DNA of 64,000 nucleotides from Dugong dugon (GCA_030035585.1 CM057475.1:5589501-5653500), one strand, 5' to 3'. Shown: positions 1 through 11,309, counted from the stretch's first letter. A program made the numbers and translations. Notes: generated by a model not told the origin, from the sequence alone.

Positions 1-465
1 AGTATATTGGAGTCCTTCCTCAAGGAGACCCAGCCTCCTCTTCATTCAAGGGGTTGTGGGTCTTTAAACTCGCTCAAGTCTGAAAATTGATTGAGTGGCC
101 ATGACTTTCTATTCTGGCAATTCGAGTTAGACTTCTGTTCACTTGACCTAGAATTCATCCGCTTATACAGATCACTTAAATATTTAGTAGATTTCCTATC
201 TATGTCACTCCTAGGGACACCAAAAGTAGCCAACAACATAAGTCCACACAAGTCAGACTATACTGATTACTGCTTTGACTCTGCTGTCCATTATGGTAAC
301 CACCCCCACCTTGTCTTTATCGTTGAGTGCCGCCACTTGGCCCCTACTATCATGGAGTCCAATCAGCCTCGTTCTAGTTAGATATCTTAATTCAGTTAGG
401 GCAGTTCCCATTGTCAAATATGACTTACATAACATAACAATCACAGCAGTCTTCAAGGATGTTGG
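1..465 (-). pseudogene. ERVL-type gag, downstream part (interrupted)
   Basis: Two short open stretches on the minus strand (456-253 and 251-42) read as the continuation of the gag-like protein that lies on the other side of the LTR at 466-1123. The second stretch contains a basic, Asn/Ser-rich segment ending in acidic and proline residues, as expected towards the end of a retroviral Gag. Stop codons and frame changes separate the pieces, so this is a fossil. The window edge cuts it; pol would be expected beyond position 1. The assignment rests on collinearity with 1124-2446 and on the tRNA-Leu-like primer site upstream. Moderately sure of retroviral origin, less sure of the exact Gag domain. 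Confidence 0.55.
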
Positions 466-513
466 TGTTGTAGGGAAAGAACATCACAAAGTTTAGTAAA
501 GCAAAAAGAAAAT

Positions 514-519
514 TTTATT
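514..519 (-). promoter_or_regulatory. LTR polyadenylation signal AATAAA
   Basis: The minus strand reads AATAAA followed by a T-rich stretch, just downstream of the minisatellite and close to the LTR end, where a retroviral R-region polyadenylation signal is expected. Confidence 0.5.
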
Positions 520-533
520 CGGCATATATTCAA

Positions 534-757
534 ATGCGCAAAAGTGGGAAAAGGGACACGCGTGCTGCCACAGCCCTGTCTGCTCAAGTCCAAGGAAATA
601 TCACAGAACAGACAAATGTGGGAAAATGGACAAGCATGCTGCTAGAGCCATGTCTGCCCGAGTCCAAAGAATATTACACAATAGGCAAGAGTGAGAAAAC
701 AGACAAGCATTCTGCCACAGCTATGTCTGCCCAAATTCAAAGACAATTACAGAATCA
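534..757 (-). repeat. Minisatellite in LTR, three copies of 73-74 bp
   Basis: The core corresponding to CAGACATGGCTGTGGCAGCA on the minus strand recurs with spacings of 74 and 73 bp. The copies diverge from one another by scattered substitutions. The same unit occurs at least seven times in the related LTR at the right end of the window, so copy number differs between LTR copies. Confidence 0.8.
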
Positions 758-1123
758 TCAGTATATATTAACATTACAAATGGGCAAAACCATTAAAAGC
801 CTAGCCCTTTTCAGATTGGCTAGAAACTGTGATCCTACGTTTTGAATTGTCCTTCTTAACAATCATGGGTACAGGTTTCAGTAACGAGAGTCAGGAGGGT
901 CATCACTGGTCCTGCAGATTTCTACTCACTAAATGCTAACAGAAAAAGATAAGAGTAGAAAGTCTTTTGTGTTCTGTTTGATTGGCTTTATGTGAAAGTT
1001 TCCCTAAAAGATATTTGCCAAGATTATTTTAGCTATTGTGTTTATACCTCAGGGCTCCAGCTGGGTCACACTGTGTATACTCAAGGACAGGGAATAATAA
1101 CTCCAATATTATTTTCTAAATCA

Positions 1124-2446
1124 CTGGAGATCCCTTCACAAATTTATTCCTCACCGTCGTGGTGAAAGGTGTGTCTTCTGGGCACTCCATGTGTGGGTCT
1201 ATGGGTGTAACCTGGTAAATCCACTCTAGCATGCCAGTTTCCCTGAGCCTTTGCATACCCTCTTCTACGGTACACCAAGGCAGGTCTGGTACTTCAGCTT
1301 GATTTAGTGTAGGCCACGTTGTAATCCATGCTTCAGTGACCCAACCAAATAAACTATTAAATCCTTTCCCAACTTCTTGAGCTGAAACTTTGCATGAAGA
1401 ACCTGTGATTAATGGGCCCATATCAATAAACTCAGACTGATCCATCTTTATGTTCCTTGCACCATTATCCCACACCCTTAATAGCCATTCCCACACATAT
1501 TCCCCAGGTTTCTGTTTGTACATATTAGAAAAGTCAAGCAGTTCTTTTGGAGTGTAGCATACCTCCTTCTGAGCCACACTTTGTACTTCACGATTTATGG
1601 CTCCCTGGGACTAACCTCTAGTTATAGGTCTAGAAGCCAAAATCAATGGTGAGGAAGTGTTTAGAGAACATTCAGCATTGTCTTGTAAAGCATCTCCCTC
1701 AGGCGATGCCCCAGGTAATGACTCAGACAAAGGCTGTTTAGACACAGTAGAGTTAATCTCATTAGACGGGGATGGAGGGGCTAATGGTTTTACTGGGGAG
1801 GGTGGTTTAGCAGACAAACATGGAGTAATCTCTTCAGAAGGGAGTGAGAGGGCTGGTTCTGTTGGCAGGAGTGATTCAATGGGATTTAGGGCCTTGGTGT
1901 CCCCAGCTTTCAGATTATCTGCCCATATGTCCCCATCCCAAGTTTCAGGATCCCATTTCTTCCCAATCAGTGCCCTCACTTTAACTTCACACACTTCTTC
2001 AAGTTGGGAATTTAGTTCGTGTTGTAATTCAGCCACTCTTACAATAAGACTCTGGGTTTGGTTTTGGCAATATCAGCTCTGTTACTGCAAGAAATAAGCC
2101 TTTCTTTAAGGCACAAGTGGAAACTTTGAGATCATTTATGTGGCTGTTCAGCTGAGTCTGAAGCCCTGAGCTCATCTCTTTCTTTCAACAGTTTATCTAG
2201 CGAAAGTAGGACCAACCAACCAGCTTGCTTATACTTCTCATTATAACAAAATTGTAGAAAAGTATCACACATACAATCACTCAGAGCCTTGCCTTTCACC
2301 AATACTTGATCTATTGGTGGTGATACTTTGTGTACTTGTATTGCCACCTCATGCCATGCATTAGCAGTGCCCTCTTTACTACTGGAAGCAGATTCATCAA
2401 CATCTTTAAGATTAACCAGACTTAAGAACCCATTTAGAAAACTCAT
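1124..2446 (-). pseudogene. ERVL-type gag, N-terminal and capsid part
   Basis: Three consecutive minus-strand open stretches (2446-2132, 2036-1611, 1577-1128) follow an LTR and a primer binding site, the position of gag. The first is a short acidic N-terminal part; the second holds an aspartate/tryptophan-rich segment and a long Pro/Ser-rich linker; the third resembles a capsid-like region of ERVL Gag, with a KPGE motif followed by a WLLRVWDNGA stretch. Stops and frame changes separate the pieces, and the LTR at 466-1123 ends the reading at 1124. It would have formed the virion structural polyprotein but cannot now be translated as one product. Confidence 0.65.
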
Positions 2447-2468
2447 CCTTTTAATTTTGTTTCTCTAG

Positions 2469-2485
2469 AACCACTCTTGGTACCA
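2469..2485 (-). other. Primer binding site, tRNA-Leu-like
   Basis: Two bases beyond the LTR end the minus strand reads TGGTACCAAGAGTGGTT. The 3' end of tRNA-Leu(UAA) would pair with TGGTACCAGGAGTGGGG, so most positions agree. Leucine tRNA priming is the defining trait of the ERVL group. Confidence 0.6.
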
Positions 2486-2487
2486 AA

Positions 2488-3056
2488 TGTCTTAGGCTGG
2501 GTTCTCTAGAGAAGCAAACCCGGTAAAGTGTATAAATATATATAGAGAGATTTATATAAAGGAAATGACTCATGTGGTATTAGAAGCTGGAAAGTACCAA
2601 ATCCGTGGGTCAGGCTGGAGGCTTCTCCTGATTCCCGTAGCCACAGGGGCTGGTGAATGCAAAATTGGTAGGTCAGAGAGAAGGGCTCTTGCTCACAGGC
2701 TGGGAAGATCAACAAATCCCAAGATCCACAGGCAAGACCACAGGTAAGCTGCTAGCTCAAGTCCCAAGAACCGGAGGTCAGATGAACAGGAGGCAGCTTC
2801 AGGACCCAGAGAGATCAAAAGCCCCCAAGCCTTGCCAGAATGTCCACTTATATTCAATGCAGAACACACACACAAGGAAACTCCCTTTCAAGTGATTGGC
2901 CACTCACAGCAGATCCTATCATGAAGGTGATCACATTATATCAAATCTCATCATGGAAGTGATAACATCATCATTAAACTGCCAAACTGTATTATAGCTG
3001 CCAAACTACTGAGAATCATGGCCCAGCCAAGTTGACACACAATCCTAACAATCACA
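2488..3056 (-). mobile_element. ERVL-type LTR (MLT2-like), 5' LTR
   Basis: On the minus strand the block starts TGTGATTGTTAGGATTGTG and ends CCTAAGACA, the TG...CA limits of an LTR. It is followed by a primer site and gag, so it is the 5' LTR of the provirus occupying 1-2487. Its start and the AGATTTATATA motif near its end resemble remembered MLT2-type consensus sequences. The exact subfamily is a guess. Confidence 0.7.
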
Positions 3057-3065
3057 GGCATCCTC

Positions 3066-3215
3066 AAAAAAACTAAAACCTATTGCTTTAGAAGCAATTC
3101 CGACTCATAGCAACCCTATAGGACAGAGTAGAACTCACACATAGGGTTTCCAAGGATCAGCTTGTAAATTTCAACTGCCAAAGGCTTAACCACTGTGCCA
3201 CCAGGGCTCCTTAGC
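3066..3215 (-). mobile_element. tRNA-derived Afrotherian SINE
   Basis: Reverse-strand copy of the SINE common in this window: it begins at the 3' tail side with AATTCCGACTCATAGCAACC, includes the CCCTATAGGACAGAGTAGAAC core and ends with CCACCAGGGCTCC, the complement of the tRNA-like head. The head and B-box resemble tRNA-Asn. Confidence 0.85.
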
Positions 3216-4785
3216 TATCCTAGTGGGAGTGAAATGGTATCTCATTGTGGTTTTGATTTGTATCTCTCTTATAGCTAACGACACTGAGCACCTTTCATGT
3301 GTTTGGTGACCTTTTAAATGTCCTCTTTGGTGAAATGTCTATTACAGTCCTTTGTCCATTTTATGATGGGTTTATTTGTCTTTTTGTTGTTAAGTTGTTG
3401 GAAGAGTTTAAACAGTATTGGTGTGAATTCTTATCTAAATGTTTGGTAGAATTCCTTAGTGAGGCCATCTGGTCCAGGACTTTTTTTTTGTTGGGAGGTT
3501 TTTGATCACTGATTCAATCTCCTCACTTGTTATGGGTCTGTTGAGACTCTCTATTTTCTCTTGAGTCAGTTTGGATAGGTTGTGTGCTTCTAAGATTTGT
3601 CCATTTTATCTAGGTTATCCAGTTTGTTGTCATAGAGTTGTTCATATTATTCTGTTCTAATTCTCTTTATTTCTATATGATCAGTTGTAATGTCCCCTCT
3701 TTCTTTTTTTAGTTTGGTTATTTACATCTTTTCTTTTTCTTTGTTGGTCTAGCTAAAGGTTTTTCAATTTTATTCATCTTTTCAAAGAACCAACTTCTTG
3801 TGTTATTGATTCTATTGTTTTTCTGTTTTCTATTTTGTTTATTTTGGTTCTGATCTTTGTTATTTCCTTTCTTCTGGTATGTTTAGGCTTAGTTTGCCAT
3901 TCTCTTTCTATTTCCTGGAGTTGTCGAGTTAGGTTGTCCATTTAAGATCTTTCCTCTTTCTTCATGTAGGCATTTATTGCTACAAGTTTCCCTCTGACTA
4001 CTGCCTTCACTGCATCCCATAAGTTTTGATATGTTTGTTTTCATTTTCATTTGACTCTGGGAAATTTGTGATTTCTCTTTTGATTTCTTCTTTGACCCAT
4101 TGGTAGTTTAATAGTGTGTTGTTTAATTTCCATATGTTTGTGTATTTTCCAGGTTTTTTTCTGTTATTTATTTTTAGCTTCACTTTATTGTGGTCAGAGA
4201 AAATACTTTGTGTGATTTCAATCTTTTAAAATTTATGATGACTTGCTTTGTGATCTAATGTGGTCTATCCTGGAGAATGATCCATGTGTACTGGAGGAGA
4301 ATGTATATTGTGCTATGTTTGGCTGAAGTGTTCTATATATGCTCATCAATTCTAGCTGGTTTATGGTGTCATTCAAATCCTCTATTGATCTTCTTTCTAG
4401 ATGTTCTGTCCAATATTGAAAGTGATGCATTGACGTCTCCAACAATTATTGTAGTACTATCTATTTCTCCCTTCAGTTCTATCAGTATTTGCTTTATAGA
4501 TTTAGGTGCCCCATTGTTGAGTGCATATATATTTGTGATTGTTAAATCTTCTGATGAAATGACCCTTTTCTCACTATATAATGTCCATCTTTATCGCTTT
4601 GAACAGATTTTGTCTTAAAGTCTACTTTGTCTGATATTAAGATTGCTATCCCAGCTCTCTTTTGGTTATTGTTTGCATGGAATATTTTCTTCCATCCTTT
4701 TACTTTCAATCTATTCATGTCCTTGGGTTTAAGATGTGATGTGTCTCTTGTAAACCGCATATGGTTGGATCATGTGTTTTTTTAT
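3216..4785 (-). mobile_element. L1 ORF2 fragment with internal deletion
   Basis: Complement of L1 ORF2. The left end carries the ORF2 C-terminal region (QN..RYHFTPTR type). At about 3400 the sequence jumps to the reverse transcriptase region, so a stretch is missing. From 4233 to 4760 the minus strand encodes endonuclease-domain pieces with recognisable KGWKKIFHAN, AILISDK and SRIDHI strings. Frames are broken throughout; it is a dead LINE. Confidence 0.85.
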
Positions 4786-4789
4786 CCAT

Positions 4790-5130
4790 TCTCCTGAGAT
4801 AATCTTTAAACCTTAAACCAAAAATATTCCCTGAAGTCTTCTTAAAACCAAACAATAGTTTAGGTTAACTTGTAAAGAAAATGTCTGCCTTGAGCATTAT
4901 ACTCTTTTAAGAACTATCTATATGGGATCAAATTGACAACAGCAACTCGAAAGATTAGATAGGAATCTTAGGGGTCAGAGAGTTTTGTTAATGGGGTGAG
5001 GAACAACTCAGAAAAGGAGGGTGAGAACGGTTGCAAAACTCAAAATATGTAATCAGTGTCACCGAATTGTACATGCAGAAACTACGGATTGTTGTATGTT
5101 CTGCTGCATGTATTCTCAACAACAACAAAT
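4790..5130 (+). mobile_element. L1 3'UTR fragment
   Basis: Plus-strand copy of the L1 3'UTR type that also appears in reverse at 47130-47760: shared strings include GGGATCAAATTGACAACAGC, GTCTGCCTTGAGCATTATAC and a terminal TATTCTCAACAACAAC. It lies next to the opposite-strand ORF2 fragment, so it is a separate insertion. Confidence 0.65.
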
Positions 5131-5670
5131 TTCCTTGTTCTAAAAGGGAAAAAGAACTGCCTCCCATCCCCTTTACCATTTCCTTTAGAAAACTTGATAT
5201 TGTAAATGCTTTCTCTATCTCTTTGAGGTGTATGTAAATCTTTTTAAAAGCTGAATAAGACTTGTGCCAGTTTTGCATCCCAGGAATATCTTTCTTGGGG
5301 ACCTTGGAACCATCTTTGAAATGTGAACATGAGTGAGGCTGGCACCCTGCCTCCCTGTCTCTGTGGGAGTTTATCCCAGGCACCTAGCTCCAAGTAGTAA
5401 CTTCCTGCTTATCAAAAAGATATGAGAATTTTTACTATTATACCTTTGGATAAAGACAATTAACATGTATATAATAGATTGTATCTTCCTGGTTATATAA
5501 AAGAGTAAGATTTCTTTCTTTGCAATCTTGGCAGTTGCTTGTGATACACATCACAATCTGGTTTAATGCTTATTCAAGAATAAAATTCTTTCATTCTTTT
5601 CTACATTTTGTGAAGAGGTTTTACTGGGTTGGCAGGAGATTTTATTTTTAATTGTCTTCCCCAACAACAT
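5131..5670 (+). mobile_element. Probable LTR, family not identified
   Basis: The block ends with the features of an LTR promoter and R region: TATATAAAAGAG at about 5495, then AATAAAATTCTTTC about 85 bp downstream, then a GT-rich stretch. There is no match I can name, and neither boundary is certain. Confidence 0.4.
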
Positions 5671-5689
5671 CACATATCTGAGGCTCAGA

Positions 5690-5845
5690 GTCCCAATCAC
5701 TTTAATGTGTAAGGAATCACCTGGGATCTTGTTAAATGCATATTCTGATTCAGGGGTCTGGGGTGGATCCTGAGAGTTTGTATTTCTAACAAGCTTCTAG
5801 GTGATGCCCAGGTTGTTGACACTAAGGAACATTGGTGTAAAGGGC
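5690..5845 (+). mobile_element. MER5-like hAT DNA transposon fossil
   Basis: Contains the MER5A-type string: AATCACCTGGGATCTTGTTA, TGATTCAGGGGTCTGGGGTG and TTTGTATTTCTAACAAGCTT in the right order. Such elements are non-autonomous, old and without coding capacity. Confidence 0.7.
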
Positions 5846-6595
5846 CAGGCTAAGAGTTCCCTGGTGAGCAGTACTGTTCCATAGTGCCAACCTCGAGGCT
5901 ACTGTGTCCTTGTGTCATAGGGAAGGTAGCTAAGAAAGATCTGACTTCAGCTAGCCTCCCCAATCCCTGTCACCAGGGAAGAGAGGCCAGGATTTGATTC
6001 TGGAGGCCCATGGTGGAAGCGGGAGAGCAGAGGGTGGGGACATGGCCAGCTTCAGGGGCATACAATCTGTGTAGTCCACAAGGCACTGCACTAGAAGAGC
6101 CCTTCTTGGTTTAATGCTCTGCTGTTGCTTTCTTGAAATTCTTAATAATTTTTTAACAAGGAGCCCCACATTTTCATTTCACACTGGGCTCTGCAAATTA
6201 TCTAGTTTATCTTGGATGGGGGTGGAGTGTATTTGGGGCCATCCGAAAATGGGTGGTGATTGGAAGAAATGTGCTTAAGGGTTCAGGAAGAAGCTGCCCT
6301 CCCTTGGGCTGCTAGCTTTGGTAAGGTCCAGACTTAGCAGGACTTACCATAGCTTCTTTGCAGTATCCTGGGCAGATGGACCATAGAGGAGCAGATGAAG
6401 GTTCTTCCCAGAGGCTGGCCCAGGCACTGAGTCAATGCTGGCTTGGGAAACCAAAAATTGATGAGGATTATCTACCAGCTACTTACAGATTCTAACTAAT
6501 CAAGTGACCAATCAATCACTGTATTAGGAACTTCAAAGAGAGAGAAAAAAATAGAAAGAACCAGTGGTACGTTATAATAGGCAATACTGTAAGAA
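5846..6595. other. No gene or repeat recognised
   Basis: About 750 bp of moderate-GC sequence. Open frames here are short, on both strands, and show no family resemblance. Probably unique intergenic or intronic DNA. Confidence 0.5.
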
Positions 6596-6599
6596 TTCC

Positions 6600-6786
6600 G
6601 TATAAAACCAAACCTGCTGCTGTCAGTAAGACTGAGTAGAACTGCCCCATAAGGTTTCCAAAGCTGTAAATCTTTATGGAAGCATACTGCCACATCTTCC
6701 TCCATCAGAGCTGCTGAAGGATTTGAACCATAGACCTTTCAGTTAGCAGTCGAGTGCTTAACCACTGCGTGACCAGGGATCCTAAG
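6600..6786 (-). mobile_element. tRNA-derived Afrotherian SINE, diverged
   Basis: Shows the AGTAGAACTGCCCCATAAGG core, a TTTGAACCATAGACC stretch and the CACTGCGTGACCAGGGATCC end in reverse orientation. More diverged than most other copies. Confidence 0.8.
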
Positions 6787-7639
6787 AATTCTGTATAATA
6801 ACTGAGAAATACATCATATAGACTATAACTTCCTACTGGAGTTTCAGAGCATGGGGAAAGTTCTGAGGCTGTGGGGGTCAGAGAAAGGAATGACATCGAA
6901 CTTTGCAGTGTGAAACTCAGATCTTCAGAAAGGATTTCTATCGCTGTTGCCATGAGTGTTTTACTTTTACAACAGCATCATTTCAGAAAGGCCCTAATTA
7001 AATTTTTCCAGGTTGCCAAACAAACTAATTTATAAGAAGTTGACTCAAAACAATGGAGAATTTTAAATAGCAAAATGTGTCAATCTATGACTAATAGGGA
7101 GCAATTAACATAATGAGCTGTGGTTGTGTTTCCAACTTTTCACTGGCCAATTTGAGAGAAAAGGAAATTCATTCCCTTCTTTTCTTGATGTTATAGGTAA
7201 CTGCTCAGAAAGTGGATAGCTCAGGGGAGGTCACAGAAGAGGTTTAATAGGCTAGAGGCTGTAAGCTTCATTGTGTCCCTGAAACCTAACCCAGAGTGTA
7301 ATTTTTCACTCTACTTACGTAAAAGGGGGACTTCCCAGCAGACACACAAACACAGCTTCGCCTCCTAGGGTGCTAGGAACCTGCTTATTTAAGAGTTGGT
7401 ACTACTACCATTAATCCACAGCTGAAGTATGGCAGGCTCTTTCATTCCTTAAGATACTGGCGTCTGGTGAGTACTGTGGGATAGTAGTGAGGGAGAGGTC
7501 ATAAATCCTATAATACCAGGCTATTCTTGCCTACAAGCCCGTGTCCTAAATGCCTGGCCGCTTGAGCAAATCTGCCATCTATCTCCAGGGGCGGGGAAGT
7601 GGGTGGGAGCTGATCCTTAACTAGGCTCATTCAACAAAA
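6787..7639. other. Unassigned sequence, candidate regulatory motifs inside
   Basis: No coding signal or known repeat is visible. The region holds a clustered TTACGTAA palindrome and a GGGACTTCCC string (7315-7336, listed separately). Confidence 0.5.
7315..7336. promoter_or_regulatory. bZIP-type palindrome beside a kappaB-like site
   Basis: TTACGTAA (7315-7322) is a perfect palindrome of the kind bound by PAR-bZIP, NFIL3 and C/EBP factors. Five bases further GGGACTTCCC (7327-7336) fits the GGGRNNYYCC NF-kappaB pattern. A weak TATTTAAG lies about 60 bp downstream. Motif matches alone are poor evidence of function. Confidence 0.2.
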
Positions 7640-8430
7640 TAATACATAAACAATTTCCTTTAATATAAAACTGAACTTTAGAAATAAGACTAAATCCTTT
7701 GCGTCTTCTGTTAAACTTTCCCCCCAAACCAGCACACACCACACACTCCACTCCTGGCCTCATCCCAACTCTTTAGAGGCAATCTCAGTTATGAGTTTGA
7801 TGTTTTAAATTTTCAGAGCTTTTTCTAGGTGCTTATGTACATATGTATATCTATAAAAATATATGCAGTATTGTTTATGTGGTTTTACGTATATAAAATA
7901 ATTTTGTTCCTTTCCTTCTGCAACTTTTTAAATATTCATGATATGCCTACCCATATTGTCATAGTTGAATGTAAATTACTCATTTTGACTGTTGCAGTAT
8001 GAACATACAGTGGTTTATTTAGTTCTTCTCCCATTTGGAGTATTTCCACTATCTCACTGTTAAGAGCAATGTTGCTATGATGACCTTGACCATACTTCCT
8101 TGCACACATACACAAATGTTTTTTATTTTAATAGATACTGTTAAATTGCCCTATAAATTGACTGTACCAATATACATTCCCACTGGTGAAATATGAGGGT
8201 GACTGCTCAACTTCCTTGCTAACAACTGATATTATCAAAATTAAAAATATTTGCCAATTTGATCACTAAAAATGTCATCTCACTGCTATTTTATTTGTAT
8301 TTCCCTGATAACTGGTGAGACTCTTATGCTTATCTTTAATTTTAATTTTCTTTGAATGACATGTTCATATAAATTGCTCATTTTCTATTCATTTACATTT
8401 TTTTCTTATTGCATGTTTATTATGCACTCA
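7640..8430 (-). mobile_element. Old L1 (L1M-type) 3' end
   Basis: Complement of an ancient mammalian L1 3' region: a string of the type AGCAATGTTGCTATGA, then CATTCCCACTGGTG, then TGTCATCTCACTGCTATTTT and CCCTGATAACTGGTG, in the order seen in other L1 tails here. Heavily diverged, no open frame. Confidence 0.65.
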
Positions 8431-9960
8431 TTTGTTTGGACTTAACCTTGTTGTCTTACTTCCTGTTGTCTATATACTGTGATCTCTTTTTGTCTCTGTC
8501 TCCATTCCTGCTTCTGCTGGGTTGATTGAGTTTTCTTCGTTCCATCTTTTTTCCTCTATTGGTTTAAAATGTTTACGTTCCGTTGCTATTTTTCTAATGG
8601 TTACTCTTAATTTTTTATATTCATAGATTGTGTTATATTTGCCCAACAAAATCTAAAGGTAATCAGTACGTTTAGACTCTTCCCAAACAAGACAAGAAAT
8701 TTTCACGTCCCTCAGCTGCTTCCCTTGTCACCCAACTCTCTATCATCTGGAATTCTAGTTCTAAATTATTTTAAACATCTTTGGTAATCAATAGTTATTT
8801 AGTCTGAAATAATAAGATTTTGCTGATGACTTAGATAAATATTGCTTATTCATACTGCTTCTTCCTCTGGATTCCTTTCATTTTTTTTTTTTTTTTTTCT
8901 TTGCTTGAGTACATGTGAAGGAGTTCTTTCAGAGACTTTTTTGGTGGTAAACTTTCATAAACCCTGAATGTGCAAAAATTCCTTTGTTTCACTCATACTC
9001 TTAAATGATACTATAGCTGGGAATAGAATTCAGAAATGACAGTTATTTTCCAATAGTTCATAGACAATATTGCATCATTATCTTCTTGTATATAAAGTCA
9101 ATGAGTTGTATGATAAAAATCTGAATATTTTTCCCTTTAAGTTAAACTATCTGCTTTGGTAGCTTTAAACATTTTTCTCTTTGATGTTCTGAAATTTCAT
9201 AGCTTTCTTCACTTCTGGGAAATTCTTGGCCATTGATTAAATATCACCTTCTCCCATTCTCTCCCTTGGAATTCTCACCAGCTGAAATCTGGACCATCTT
9301 CATCAATCCTTTATGTCTTTCAACTTTTTCTATCTTTTTTTTTTCCTCTGTGCTGAATTCTGCAGGACTCCCTCAATTTAATCTTCCACCTTGCTAATTC
9401 ACACTTCAAATTGTTCCTTCTGTTATTCAGCCTTTTCAGTTTTTTCTTTCAATAATTTTGACTTTCATTTATGAGATCTCTAATGATTCTTTTTCATGAT
9501 TCTTTGTTTTTATTTTGCTTTATGTTGTGAAGATGTACTTATTTTAATTGATCTATTGATCAGGAGTAAGATCTTCCATTTGCTCAGCTTGTTATTTCTT
9601 TCTTGGCAGTGGCCTTCCACAGACATTTGGTACTTCTTGATTGTGTGCTCATTTTCTGAATTAGAATTCCCCACCTGACTCTTGAGACTCAGCAGCATCC
9701 CCATGTGGGTGCAGACTTAGGTTACCTGTAGCCTTGGCTTCTCACCATGGCTTCTTATCAACTTTGGTCTTACAGGATGACTTCTTGTTTCTGCATTCTC
9801 GAGCATTCCCTTTATATTTTCAAGCCCAGCTATATAGTCAGTAATTTATTTTCTATAGCTCTTCTGTCATTTGCATCTGTGTAGCATGGAAGGGGGTGGC
9901 TTTCAGCCTATGTTTATTACACCATGTTAGAGCCCTAAATTACACTTTAAAAAATCTCAG
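8431..9960 (-). mobile_element. AT-rich LINE remnant (HAL1/L1M-like), tentative
   Basis: The stretch is T-rich on the plus strand and has strings such as CTGGGAATAGAATTC, CTTTGATGTTCTGAAATTTC and GAAATTCTTGGCCATTGATT that recall the complement of HAL1/L1M elements. A 20-base T run sits at about 8881. Family call is from memory and weak. Confidence 0.4.
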
Positions 9961-10185
9961 CGAAGTTTTTATTCTTTGTCTTAGAGAGTAGAGAATATTA
10001 CATATGAGTTCAGAGTAGATGGTTGTGTGTGTGATATGGCATTTAAACTTGTTTTATAATTTATTGCAATAAATGTTTTAGGGTCACTGCAGTAAATAAT
10101 TAAGTTTAATTTATAATAGGTCAATCTGGAATATCCCTGCTAAGTTTAATTTTGTTGTTAGTGGAAAAAAGAAAAGGAACGTTAG
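9961..10185. other. No feature recognised
   Basis: AT-rich sequence without coding signal or a repeat I can name. Confidence 0.4.
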
Positions 10186-10189
10186 TATC

Positions 10190-10360
10190 TGTCATTGTTG
10201 TTAGTTGCTTCTAGTCAATTCCAACTCATGGTCACCCCATGTATGCAGAGTAGAACTGCTCCATAGGGTTTTCAAGGCTGTGGCCCTTCAGAAGCAGATC
10301 ACCAGGTGTGTCTGGGTGGTTTCAAACTGTCAACCTTTATGATTAGCACTCTACTACTAG
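10190..10360 (-). mobile_element. Afrotherian SINE, left half of inverted pair
   Basis: Reverse copy beginning at GTTGTTAGTTGCTTCTAGTC and containing AGAGTAGAACTGCTCCATAG and AACTGTCAACCTTTATGATT. It abuts a forward copy, giving a head-to-head pair. Confidence 0.75.
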
Positions 10361-10540
10361 CTGAAAGGTTAGCGGTTAGAACCCACCCAGGGATGCCTTG
10401 TTAGACAGACCTGACACTCCACTTCTGAAAGGTCATAGCATTGAAAACTCTATGGAGCAGCTCCACTCTGCACACATGGGGTCGCCATGAGTCAGAATTG
10501 ACTCCTTGGCAACTAACAAGAAGAACAACAAGTTGATCAC
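10361..10540 (+). mobile_element. Afrotherian SINE, right half of inverted pair
   Basis: Forward copy: AGCTGAAAGGTTAGCGGTTA, then ACCCACCCAGGGATGCC, then TATGGAGCAGCTCCACTCTG and GGTCGCCATGAGTCAGAATT at the 3' side, ending in CAACTAACAAGAAGAAC. The tRNA-like head is damaged. Confidence 0.7.
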
Positions 10541-11305
10541 TTAACTGTGCCACCCAGTGACTGTGTTAATATCTGTTAGAAAGACCTAATAGGAGGCACT
10601 AACAAAGAATTTAAATCTTATGATTATATGTTTGTTTTTTATGTGAATGCTGTTGTTCAGTCCAGCCTAAAATGGAATTCACAGAATCAGTTAAGATAAC
10701 TTTCTAAACAACAGGAATGGGGACCCTCCCATCTGAGATCTGGGTTTAAGTTTCAAACTTTGGGACAAAGGCCAAAGGGAAATATCCTCTCTGCCTAGGC
10801 TACAAATCTTGAGCCCTTGGGCAATGATATCCTAAAAGGCCACAAGGTGGAAACATGAATCTGTAAAAAGAGGTGCGTTTTCCCTCTGTAAACTGGGATT
10901 GAGCCTGTGATTTTCTTAAAAGAAATTTTTCTTTATTGAACGTAAGAAAACACTATTAGACATTTTTATTTGTCAAATGTAGGGGAAAATAGGTCATTTT
11001 AAGAATGCCTGTGCTTCTACACTTTAGAGAAGAATCTTTATAACCCATTCTGGCAATATGGAGATAAAAATGTCTGTGTTTCTGTATTAATTTGTTGTTG
11101 TTGTTGTTTGCTTCCTTTTATCTCTTTCTTGTTCTGTGTATACTTTGCCGTCTTTATCTCTTCTCTTTCTTGTGTTCTCCTTTGCCCCCGAGCCTCACTT
11201 CTCATCTCTTTGACCTGTGTCTCTTCCTGCTTTCTGATCACAATATGGACCAGAAAAACAATGAGAGAAAAATGATATGCTGTTTTTCTAAACACAAGTA
11301 GATTA
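10541..11305. other. No gene; CT-rich low-complexity tract at the right
   Basis: 10541-11080 shows no recognisable feature. 11090-11220 is a pyrimidine-rich low-complexity run that starts with a (TTG)n-like stretch. The overlapping open frames on both strands follow from this composition. Confidence 0.5.
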
Positions 11306-11309
11306 TCTC

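Larger units (their letters stand above)
466..1123 (-). mobile_element. Solo LTR of a minisatellite-bearing ERV family
   Basis: Read on the minus strand, this 658-bp block starts TGATTTAG at 1123 and ends with CA at 466. It matches, with small differences, the LTR starting at 63084 on the plus strand, which lies directly after a polypurine tract. Order on the minus strand is a unique U3 part, three copies of a 73-74 bp repeat, an AATAAA signal and a short tail. The flanks 462-465 and 1124-1127 differ at one base and could be a 4-bp target duplication. Gag-like sequence of another retrovirus lies on both sides, so this is a solo LTR inserted into an older provirus. Confidence 0.75.
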
